From: Patescibacteria group bacterium
GTDB lineage: Bacteria > Patescibacteriota > Minisyncoccia > Minisyncoccales > CG1-02-41-26
Length of the DNA stretch: 5,189 bases
Assembly: GCA_020724125.1 (NCBI GenBank)
Contig: DYHM01000043.1
Coordinates: forward strand, 1 to 5,189
Direction: 5' to 3'
The position numbers and the translations under genes were made by a program. Positions 1-5,175 of this stretch are shown one piece after another. The first letter of the stretch is position 1. The number at the start of each line of letters is the position of its first letter. The notes under the pieces were generated by a model. That model was not told the origin of the DNA and ran no database searches. It was given only the letters and a program-made list of their open reading frames with translations.

Positions 1-96
1 TAATAAAGGATTGTTTAAAATTCTTAAATCATGCTAATTTTAGTTCAATTAAGTTTGAGAATTTATTTAGGAAAATTTAGAATTCAACCAGTATAC

Positions 97-1077
97 CTAT
101 CGGCATAGGGATATATTTACGCCAATCTTTTGTTTGACCTGCGCTATTTTGATGCAGGCTTCTTTTGAAGCAGCTTCGGCGCCTTTTGCTAAAACATCAA
201 AGATGACCTTAGGATTATCGTCCAATTCTTTTTTCTTTAAGCGAATCGGATCCAAGAAATTATTTAGATTCTCTATCAATATTTCTTTTGATTCTTTATA
301 GGAAATTGTTCCTTCCTGGTACCTTGTTTTTAAATGTTCAATCTGGGTTTTACTGAAAAGCTTGTGGAAAGCAAAGATGTTGCAGGTTTCAGGATCTTTT
401 GGTTCGTCCGTCGCGCGGGAATCGGTCACAACCGACATTACCTTTTTTGCTATTTCTTCTCGACTATCAAAAAGTCCTATTGTATTGCCATAACTTTTAC
501 TCATTTTTCTGCCATCTAAACCTTTAATAACGGCCACCTCGCTATTTATCAATGCCAGTGGGATTTTAAACGTCTCGCCATAGTAATTATTGAATAAGCG
601 AGCGATATCTTGAGTAATTTCTAGATGCTGTTTTTGATCCTCGCCAATGGGCACTACATCGGTATTGTACATTAATATATCCGCGGCCATCAGCACTGGG
701 TAATCAAATAAGCCCATGTTTATAGGTATTTTTTTGGCTTGCGCATCTTTATAAGCATGAGCTCGTCGGAGCAATCCGAGCGGAGTTAGGGAGTTAAAAA
801 TCCAACACATCTCTGTTACAACCGGCACATCTGATTGTTTAAATAAAACGGCCTTTTGCGAGTCCAATCCAATAGATATGTACGCCTTAGCTATTTCCAA
901 AATATTTTGGGATAGTTTTTTGGGATTTTTAATTTGGTTAAGCGCATGATAGTCAGCGATGAAAATAAAGCTCTCGTAACTGTTCTGGAGATCAACAAAC
1001 TGTTTCATCGCGCCAAAATAATTACCGATGTGTATATCTCCCGTTGGTTTTACCCCTGATAAAAGTCTCTTTTTCAT
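97..1077 (-). CDS. trpS: Tryptophanyl-tRNA synthetase (TrpS), complete
   Basis: This cytoplasmic class Ic aminoacyl-tRNA synthetase charges tRNA-Trp with tryptophan using ATP. At 326 residues it matches the usual bacterial length of about 325-340. The Rossmann-fold signature opens the protein (SGVKPTGDIHIGNY, residues 7-20), with HIGN at 16-19 as the HIGH motif. YPVLMAADILMY (126-137) is the tryptophan-pocket segment; by family analogy D133 contacts the indole nitrogen. GEDQKQH is at 145-151 and KMSKS at 191-195. The ATG at 1077 is right because MKKRLLSG places the first strand where family members begin. No Shine-Dalgarno sequence precedes it (upstream reads AAGTAAATT). The gene ends in TAG, and the 96 nt beyond show no clear terminator. 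Lines I counted by hand are about 37-52% GC, richer than the pilC and pgi lines I counted (about 27-40%), so a different history is possible. The product call is essentially certain. Confidence 0.98.
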   Translation of the reverse strand: MKKRLLSGVKPTGDIHIGNYFGAMKQFVDLQNSYESFIFIADYHALNQIKNPKKLSQNILEIAKAYISIGLDSQKAVLFKQSDVPVVTEMCWIFNSLTPLGLLRRAHAYKDAQAKKIPINMGLFDYPVLMAADILMYNTDVVPIGEDQKQHLEITQDIARLFNNYYGETFKIPLALINSEVAVIKGLDGRKMSKSYGNTIGLFDSREEIAKKVMSVVTDSRATDEPKDPETCNIFAFHKLFSKTQIEHLKTRYQEGTISYKESKEILIENLNNFLDPIRLKKKELDDNPKVIFDVLAKGAEAASKEACIKIAQVKQKIGVNISLCR

Positions 1078-1093
1078 AATTTACTTAAAAAGT

Positions 1094-1099
1094 TTTATA
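1094..1099 (-). promoter_or_regulatory. Possible -10 box (TATAAA) for trpS
   Basis: Read on the minus strand, TATAAA lies 16 nt before the trpS ATG, so transcription would begin near 1087 and give a leader of about 10 nt with no ribosome binding site. I find no -35 hexamer at 16-18 bp and no TG extension. A second TATAAA at 1115-1120 is an equally weak alternative. In sequence this AT-rich, such matches arise by chance. Confidence 0.25.
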
Positions 1100-1159
1100 A
1101 AATCTTCTAACAACTTTATACCTCACATTCTAAAATCGGACTTTGATTTAAATTCTAAT

Positions 1160-1293
1160 AATAAAGATGTTGTTTAATAATATTTTGAGGTATTTTTATA
1201 ATTTTTCCCTTTAAAAAACCTTATAAATAAAGGGTTTATATGGCATCAATTTGCTAAAATTCACAAAAAACTTTATTAAACAACATCTTTATT
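1160..1293. repeat. Perfect 21-bp inverted repeat with 92-nt centre between pilC and trpS
   Basis: The left arm (1160-1180, AATAAAGATGTTGTTTAATA plus one A) is the exact reverse complement of the right arm (1273-1293). The 92-nt centre holds a smaller inverted repeat, CCCTTTA (1207-1213) against TAAAGGG (1228-1234). The centre has no ORF of note, and I see no exact target-site duplication directly flanking the arms, although AAATTC occurs just outside both (1150-1155 and 1296-1301). The element fills most of the gap between the stop of pilC and the start of trpS. It could be a small non-autonomous inverted-repeat element (MITE-like), or a long transcribed hairpin acting in processing or termination of the pilC message. 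There is no T-tract typical of an intrinsic terminator. Confidence 0.75.
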
Positions 1294-1318
1294 CAAAATT
1301 CGAAATTAAAAATTCATT

Positions 1319-2542
1319 TTACATGGCTTGGATTAAACTAAACATTGGTTGAAGCATAGAAACAGCAAAAAAACCGACAAAAATACCGATGATTATAATT
1401 AAAAATGGCTCAATGATTGAGGAAAGTTTTTGAAGGGATATGTTTATTTCTTTTTCATAAAAATCAGCCAGCTCTTCCAGAATTTTAACGGTTTCTCCTG
1501 TTTCTTCGCCCACCTTAAGCATTTCTACAACAGCTGACGAATAAAGTTGTTCATAAGGAGCTAATGATTGGGAAAATTTTTGACCCTTTTTGATTTTCTG
1601 AGCCGCTTCTTTAAGGGATTGACGGAAATAAAAATTAGTTAAACTTTCCGAGGCAATTTCTAAGGAGTGAACGATAGGGACTCCAGCTGAAAAAAGAGAA
1701 CTCAAAAGTCTTAAAATCAAAGCGGAATTAAGGTCTCTAACTATTTTAGAGATAAGCGGTATTTTTAAAATCAATTTACTTAAAACTTTTCCGCCTTTTC
1801 TTTTTTTCCAGAAAACAAGCAAGCCGCTGATTAAACAAAAACCAATTAAAGCTGATAGAAACCAATTTTTAAATAGAAAATCAGAAAAAGAAAGCATTAT
1901 TTTAGTGGTAATCGGAAGTTTAATTTCTAAGTCGGCAAAAACAGCCCTGAGCTTAGGAACAACAAAGATAAACATTATTAAACCAATACAGATAATTGTT
2001 ATTAAAATAATTAAGGGATAAACCATCGCCGCTGTGGTTTGAGTTTTTAAGTTGTATTCCCGTTCCATTTGATGTGCTAAAATTTTAAGACTATCTTCTA
2101 TTTTCCCTGTTTCCTCGCCTACCTTTAAGGTTTCCCGGTATATCTTGGAAAAAATTTTTGGAAAGTAAGACAAGGATTGAGAAAGAGATTCGCCTCTAAT
2201 TATTTTTTGAGAAATTTGTTTTAAGATATTTTTAAATTCTTCATTTTTTATTTGTTTAATTAAAATTTCAAAAGCCCGAGGCAAGGGCACGCCGGTTTTA
2301 ATCATTAAAGAAAGGTTTTTGGTAAAAAATAATTTTTCTTTAAGAGAAACTGGAGATAACTTTTTTAAAAATCCCAATCCAAATTTTTTTTCTTTTTTAA
2401 CTGCATCTTCGCCCTTTAAGGAAATTAAAAAATAACCTCTTAATCGCAAAAGTTTAGCTAAATGCGAAGGATTAGATGCTTCTAAAATTCCTTCTTCTTC
2501 CCGTCCTTGAAGATTTTTGGCTTTATAAAAATAAGAGGGCAT
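1319..2542 (-). CDS. pilC: Type IV pilus / type II secretion inner-membrane platform protein (PilC/GspF family)
   Basis: This is a polytopic membrane protein that forms the platform on which the assembly ATPase drives pilin polymerisation, or pseudopilin polymerisation in secretion systems. Its 407 residues match the family's usual length of about 400. It opens with the N-terminal signature YFYKAKNLQGREEEG (4-18). Two homologous T2SSF domains follow, at about 70-193 and 273-396, each carrying KVGEETG (140-146 and 343-349). Membrane segments lie near 172-195, 227-245 and 376-400, the last with the characteristic EPFLIIIIG and LQPMFSL. I chose the ATG at 2542 because family proteins begin M-x-x-[YF]; the in-frame ATG at 2581 would add a low-complexity MFFCFFF stretch encoded by poly-T/A. 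No Shine-Dalgarno sequence precedes either start. No pilin, PilB or PilT gene lies in the window, so pilus versus other use is inferred; PilC is the likelier name if the host is a CPR bacterium. Confidence 0.93.
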   Translation of the reverse strand: MPSYFYKAKNLQGREEEGILEASNPSHLAKLLRLRGYFLISLKGEDAVKKEKKFGLGFLKKLSPVSLKEKLFFTKNLSLMIKTGVPLPRAFEILIKQIKNEEFKNILKQISQKIIRGESLSQSLSYFPKIFSKIYRETLKVGEETGKIEDSLKILAHQMEREYNLKTQTTAAMVYPLIILITIICIGLIMFIFVVPKLRAVFADLEIKLPITTKIMLSFSDFLFKNWFLSALIGFCLISGLLVFWKKRKGGKVLSKLILKIPLISKIVRDLNSALILRLLSSLFSAGVPIVHSLEIASESLTNFYFRQSLKEAAQKIKKGQKFSQSLAPYEQLYSSAVVEMLKVGEETGETVKILEELADFYEKEINISLQKLSSIIEPFLIIIIGIFVGFFAVSMLQPMFSLIQAM

Positions 2543-2805
2543 TAAAAAATCAAAATTTAAAAAAAAGAAACAAAAAAACAAGAAACAAGAGTTATAAAAA
2601 TTATGAAAATACAGAAAAAAAACAGGTGTGAATTCCAGCTTGAATTAGGACATATAAATTCTTTGTAGATTTGGGTTCCATTTTTGTTGTTTTTTAAAAA
2701 ATATAAGAAGATTTTAAGTTTCTTTTGTTATTTTAAAATAAATAATCTCTTACTTTATTGGTTTTTTTGGCGTCCTAATTAAGGGCGTCGAACGTCCGCC
2801 ATTAA
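2543..2805. other. Intergenic region between pilC and tRNA-Phe, no gene seen
   Basis: About 260 nt, mostly AT-rich, with a U-rich stretch directly before the pilC start as read on the minus strand. A possible minus-strand TATAAC -10 box lies at 2591-2596 without a good -35. Next to the tRNA 3' end are the palindrome CCATTAATGG (2799-2808) and a GC-rich block, 2767-2800, containing GGCG/CGCC complementarity. The block has no following U-tract on the minus strand, so I do not call it an intrinsic terminator. A 9-bp inverted repeat (AATTAGGAC at 2643-2651, GTCCTAATT at 2772-2780) is present and may be chance. Reading frames here are under 30 codons and lack ribosome binding sites. Confidence 0.6.
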
Positions 2806-2881
2806 TGGTGCCGCGGGCCAGACTTGCACTGGCTACCTCATCTTTTTCAGAGATGCGCTCTACTGCATGAGCTACCGCGGC
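2806..2881 (-). tRNA. tRNA-Phe (anticodon GAA), CCA encoded
   Basis: All four arms pair fully over 76 nt, with standard numbering and no insertions. The acceptor GCCGCGG/CCGCGGC is 7 of 7, followed by A73 and an encoded CCA. The D-stem is GCTC/GAGC, the anticodon stem CATCT/AGATG, a 5-nt variable loop AGGTA, and the T-stem GCCAG/CTGGC. The anticodon loop CTGAAAA gives GAA at 2846-2848 on the plus strand (TTC there), reading Phe codons. A36-A37-A38 fits the MiaA target. Canonical features present are T8-A14, T33, G19-C56, T54-A58, G46 and U20. Two tertiary sites are unusual: the T-loop is TGCAAGT (G55 instead of T55) while the D-loop ATGCAGTA has A18 instead of G18, and the 15-48 pair is T-A instead of purine-pyrimidine. 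There is no clear promoter directly upstream. Confidence 0.95.
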
Positions 2882-3365
2882 ATAATAGTAAATTGGAAAT
2901 TTATTTTTTTCTTTTTTTCTACGATTTAATAATAAATCATTTCAGGAAATTTTTCAAACGAAATTTTTAATTTGACGACAAGCCAGTTAAAAGAAAAATA
3001 GCGAAAATAAATATAATTTTTTTTTCATATTTGGTTTAGGAGAGTTCGACCCTTGAATTACTCGCGTCTTCCTAATTTTATTTTCCTAATTTTTAGTTTG
3101 GTTTTTAACGACTTTTTAATTGTTCGTGGAAGAATTTTACTTTTTGCTTCAAGTTGTCGCATTCTTGAATAAAAGTTTTCATAATGGTAGATTTTTAATT
3201 TTGCGGTTTTCAACCACATTTAGATTTTACATTATAATGAGATTTTTACAACCCAAAAGCATTTCGTGATTCAAAGAAAAAATATAAGAAAACTCAAGTC
3301 GTAAAGAGAAAAAAAAGACAAGCCCAATTTTTTCAAATTCATTTTGATTTTTGATATTTTAATTA
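2882..3365. other. Gene-poor AT-rich stretch, no convincing gene
   Basis: About 480 nt hold only short reading frames. On the minus strand, 3182-3105 could encode 25 residues (MKTFIQECDNLKQ start) and 3028-2987 could encode 13 residues (MKKKLYLFSLFFF); neither has a ribosome binding site. The perfect palindrome CATTATAATG (3230-3239) presents TATAAT on both strands but no good -35 on either side. TTAGGA (3036-3041) can pair with TCCTAA (3070-3075) around a loop that includes GTTCGACC, but it does not form a T-arm. I find no tmRNA, RNase P, SRP or rRNA signature. Confidence 0.55.
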
Positions 3366-3369
3366 ACGA

Positions 3370-3476
3370 AAGAATGAAATCTGTTCTCGTCTAAAACGAG
3401 ACGAAATCTATTTTCGCCTTCGTTTTTGGTTGTTCTCTTCCGTCTTCTTGTTTTCATCCCCTTGCCTTTCATTCTT
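3370..3476. repeat. Inverted repeat closing a 107-nt segment, with an internal hairpin
   Basis: AAGAATGAAA (3370-3379) is the perfect reverse complement of TTTCATTCTT (3467-3476). Inside lies a 6-bp hairpin, TCTCGT-CTAAA-ACGAGA (3385-3401). On the plus strand a possible promoter (TTCAAA 3332-3337, 17 bp, TG-A-TATTTT with its -10 at 3355-3360) would start transcription near 3367, just at the left arm, and a T6 run follows at 3487-3492. On the minus strand the same segment is open for 37 codons. A 10-bp match is only modestly above chance in sequence this AT-rich, so the RNA reading is tentative. Confidence 0.4.
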
Positions 3477-3525
3477 GATATAGATGTTTTTTCATCCACC
3501 ACCAAGAAAATTTCGCCATAAAGAA

Positions 3526-3554
3526 TTGATAGATTAAAACTTGAAAATTAAAAT
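3526..3554 (+). promoter_or_regulatory. Near-consensus sigma-70 type promoter
   Basis: A -35 TTGATA (3526-3531, 5 of 6 to TTGACA) and a -10 TAAAAT (3549-3554, 5 of 6 to TATAAT) are separated by exactly 17 bp. The start point would be close to 3561. No protein reading frame of useful length follows, so the promoter points to the structured segment at 3561-3754 as an RNA product. It is the best-scoring promoter I see in the window. Confidence 0.6.
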
Positions 3555-3560
3555 TTGAAG

Positions 3561-3754
3561 GAGGATTAATATACATACCGACTTTCATTAATTAGGTTGA
3601 AACCCTTTTCTTGTATTTCCTCTTATTTGATAAAGGGTTTCAAACAACTAGAGGGACAATCTATTTATTGAAAGTCAGCGGGAATTACTATAATTTTTCT
3701 TTGTTTTTTGATCTTCCATTGAAAAACAACACAGCAGACACTGCCTGCTTTTTT
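3561..3754 (+). ncRNA. Candidate small structured RNA of unknown family
   Basis: A near-consensus promoter would start transcription near 3561, and a short hairpin with T6 ends at 3754, giving about 194 nt. Within it TTGAAACCCTTT (3597-3608) pairs perfectly with AAAGGGTTTCAA (3632-3643) around a 23-nt loop, and GACTTTCA (3580-3587) pairs with TGAAAGTC (3669-3676), so the two stems are nested in one long rod with an asymmetric internal loop. The 5' end reads AAGGAGG (3558-3564), a perfect Shine-Dalgarno sequence, but no ATG, GTG or TTG follows at usable distance. TCCTC in the apical loop (3618-3622) can pair with GAGGA at 3561-3565, a possible pseudoknot. A long rod is loosely reminiscent of 6S RNA, but I cannot match it to that or any other family. 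Alternatives are a leader upstream of pgi, or the end of a lost mobile element. Confidence 0.45.
3733..3754 (+). terminator. Weak intrinsic terminator
   Basis: AGCAG (3733-3737) and CTGCT (3745-3749) form a 5-bp stem around ACACTGC, running directly into six T (3749-3754). The stem is short but GC-rich against its surroundings. It would end a transcript coming from the promoter at 3526-3554 and separate it from pgi. Confidence 0.5.
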
Positions 3755-3775
3755 GTATGTTTAAAAATACATCTG

Positions 3776-3796
3776 ATTAACAATTAACAATCAACA
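3776..3796. repeat. Tandem 7-bp repeat, three copies (ATTAACA)
   Basis: Two exact ATTAACA units are followed by ATCAACA and a decayed fourth, ACTAAAT. This low-complexity tract lies about 100 bp upstream of the pgi promoter. It may be simple slippage, or a binding tract. Confidence 0.6.
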
Positions 3797-3814
3797 ACTA
3801 AATAGCCCTTATGG

Positions 3815-3826
3815 GTTAACGTTAAC
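3815..3826. repeat. 12-bp perfect palindrome GTTAACGTTAAC
   Basis: The sequence equals its own reverse complement and consists of two GTTAAC sites end to end. It overlaps the first unit of the tandem repeat that follows. It could be an operator half-site pair, but nothing in the window identifies a regulator. Confidence 0.6.
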
Positions 3827-3868
3827 TCAATAACTCAATAACTTAATAATAATAACCCAATAACTCTT
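3823..3868. repeat. Degenerate 8-bp tandem repeat (TAACTCAA), five units
   Basis: The units are TAACTCAA, TAACTCAA, TAACTTAA, then TAATAA as a 6-bp interruption, TAACCCAA and TAACTCTT. The tract ends 27 bp before the -35 box of the pgi promoter. Its position suits an upstream regulatory tract, but slipped-strand growth of AT-rich spacer explains it equally well. Confidence 0.6.
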
Positions 3869-3895
3869 TAATTCGTATATTCGCGATTACTCCTG

Positions 3896-3924
3896 TTGTT
3901 TTTCATTCATAATTTTGGTATTAT
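3896..3924 (+). promoter_or_regulatory. Extended -10 promoter of pgi
   Basis: An extended -10 element TG-G-TATTAT (TG at 3916-3917, hexamer 3919-3924) lies 17 bp after TTGTTT (3896-3901, 3 of 6 to TTGACA). The expected start point is 3930-3932, only 2-4 nt before the pgi ATG at 3934, so the message would be leaderless or nearly so. The lack of any Shine-Dalgarno sequence before that ATG agrees with this. Confidence 0.6.
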
Positions 3925-3933
3925 TCTTCATAT

Positions 3934-5175
3934 ATGCTTCGGTTTAATTTTCAAAAAATTAGTCAGGTTCCACGAGGTTTCTTTAAACCAAGAAGAGAAA
4001 TCAATAACTATTTAGAGAAATTAAGAGAAATTTTAGAGACCAAGAGTTATAATTATCCTGAATCTTTTTTGGTTTTCCCGGAAGAAAAATTTAAATTTCA
4101 AAAAATAGAATCAAATTTTAAATTGATTATCCTTGTCGGAATTGGCGGGGCCTCGCAGGGGGCGCAGGCAATTTATAACGCTCTTGAAAATAAACAGAAA
4201 TTAAAAGAAATTTTATTTTTAGATACCCTCAATCCTCTTCTTTTGAAAAAGATTATCTCAAAAATAAAATTAACAAACTTAAAAAAAAGAGAAGTCGCTA
4301 TTTGTTTTATCAGTAAATCAGGCGTCACTATTGAATCAATAATTAATTTTTTCACTTTTTGCGACGCTATTAAAAAATATCCGCCAAAAATATTTATTGC
4401 GACAGCTGAAAATTCTCCTTTATGGAATTTTGGACAAAAAAAGAATTGGCAAATTTTCCCCCTTCCTAAACAAATAGGGGATAGATATTCAATTTTTGGG
4501 GAAACAGGTCTTTTCCTTTTATATCTCTCTGGAATTAAAATAGGAGAATTGCTTTCTGGAGCGAAAATGGCAAATGAGACATGTTTAGCTAATAATCCTT
4601 TTAAAAATTTTGCCCTGGCTTCGGCTTTAACAATTTTTTATCATTGGAAAGCAAGAAAAAATTGCTATGTTAATTTTGTTTTTCCGCCAAACCTGGATTT
4701 TTTTGGTAGGTGGCATTCTCAATTAATGGCCGAAAGTTTAGGAGAAAACAACAAGGGCATTACTCCCATGACAGCCATTGGAACGAATGATCTTCATTCT
4801 TTAGCTCAACTTTATCTTGATGGTCCTCAAGATAAATTATTTAATTTTGTTTTTGTTGAAGATTTAGGTTTAGATTTTTCCGTTTCAGAGCTAGATGACT
4901 TTGCTAAAATTTTTCCTGAAACAAGAAATAAAAAAATTTGGCAATTAACCAAAGCTATTTTTAAAGGAACAAAGAAAGTTTATCTTAAAAAGAGAATTCC
5001 TTTTACTGAGACAATTTTACCGGAATTAAATGAAAAAAATTTAGGATTCCTTTTTGAGATGAAAATGATTGAGATTATTCTTTTAGCAAAACTAATGAAG
5101 GTTTATCCTTTTGACCAACCAGCAGTCGAACTCTACAAAAAAGAAACCCAAAAAATCCTAAAAAATTCTTCTTAA
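3934..5175 (+). CDS. pgi: Glucose-6-phosphate isomerase, short divergent form
   Basis: This cytoplasmic enzyme interconverts glucose 6-phosphate and fructose 6-phosphate, linking glycolysis to sugar-nucleotide and pentose pathways. Its 413 residues are shorter than the Bacillus type (about 450) and far shorter than E. coli Pgi (about 550). Both SIS sugar-phosphate domains are present. GIGGASQG (69-76) and SKSGVTIES (127-135) bind the phosphate. GDRYSIFGETGL (182-193) supplies the active-site Arg R184. ESLGENNKGITP (267-278) carries the base E267, TNDLHS (284-289) the ring-opening H288, and FDQPAVELYKK (393-403) the C-terminal Lys K402. Two departures from consensus are GDR for the usual GGR, and ELYK for ELGK. 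ATG 3934 is the only ATG start available, because an in-frame TAA lies 22 nt upstream. There is no ribosome binding site; the promoter suggests a leaderless mRNA. Catalytic residues are assigned from family knowledge and look intact. Confidence 0.93.
   Translation: MLRFNFQKISQVPRGFFKPRREINNYLEKLREILETKSYNYPESFLVFPEEKFKFQKIESNFKLIILVGIGGASQGAQAIYNALENKQKLKEILFLDTLNPLLLKKIISKIKLTNLKKREVAICFISKSGVTIESIINFFTFCDAIKKYPPKIFIATAENSPLWNFGQKKNWQIFPLPKQIGDRYSIFGETGLFLLYLSGIKIGELLSGAKMANETCLANNPFKNFALASALTIFYHWKARKNCYVNFVFPPNLDFFGRWHSQLMAESLGENNKGITPMTAIGTNDLHSLAQLYLDGPQDKLFNFVFVEDLGLDFSVSELDDFAKIFPETRNKKIWQLTKAIFKGTKKVYLKKRIPFTETILPELNEKNLGFLFEMKMIEIILLAKLMKVYPFDQPAVELYKKETQKILKNSS

Noticed and set aside
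334..519. Plus-strand open frame of 61 codons
   Set aside because: It lies wholly inside trpS on the opposite strand and shows no domain or ribosome binding site.
2543..2581. Upstream ATG adding 13 residues (MFFCFFFLNFDFL) to PilC
   Set aside because: The added residues come from poly-T/A spacer and precede the family's normal N-terminus.
2767..2800. GC-rich block after the tRNA as an intrinsic terminator
   Set aside because: GGCG/CGCC can pair, but no U-tract follows on the minus strand; it is followed by A's.
2958..3028. Minus-strand lipoprotein-like frame MKKKLYLFSLFFF, TAA, then LACRQIKNFV
   Set aside because: A TAA interrupts it before the Cys, and nothing suggests TAA readthrough or recoding.
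3036..3075. GTTCGACC inside a TTAGGA/TCCTAA stem as a tRNA or tmRNA remnant
   Set aside because: The bases flanking the loop do not form a T-stem, and no acceptor, D or anticodon arm is present.
3105..3182. Minus-strand 25-codon frame beginning MKTFIQECDN
   Set aside because: Too short, no ribosome binding site, and expected by chance in AT-rich spacer.
2696..3290. AAAAAATATAAGAA occurring near 2696 and again near 3277
   Set aside because: Low-complexity A-rich match without longer flanking identity.
3597..3643. GTTTCAA/TTGAAAC motifs as a CRISPR repeat
   Set aside because: They are the two arms of a single inverted repeat; there is no array of regularly spaced direct repeats.
4173..4355. 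Minus-strand open frame of 60 codons
   Set aside because: It is antisense to pgi within its conserved phosphate-binding region; a shadow frame.
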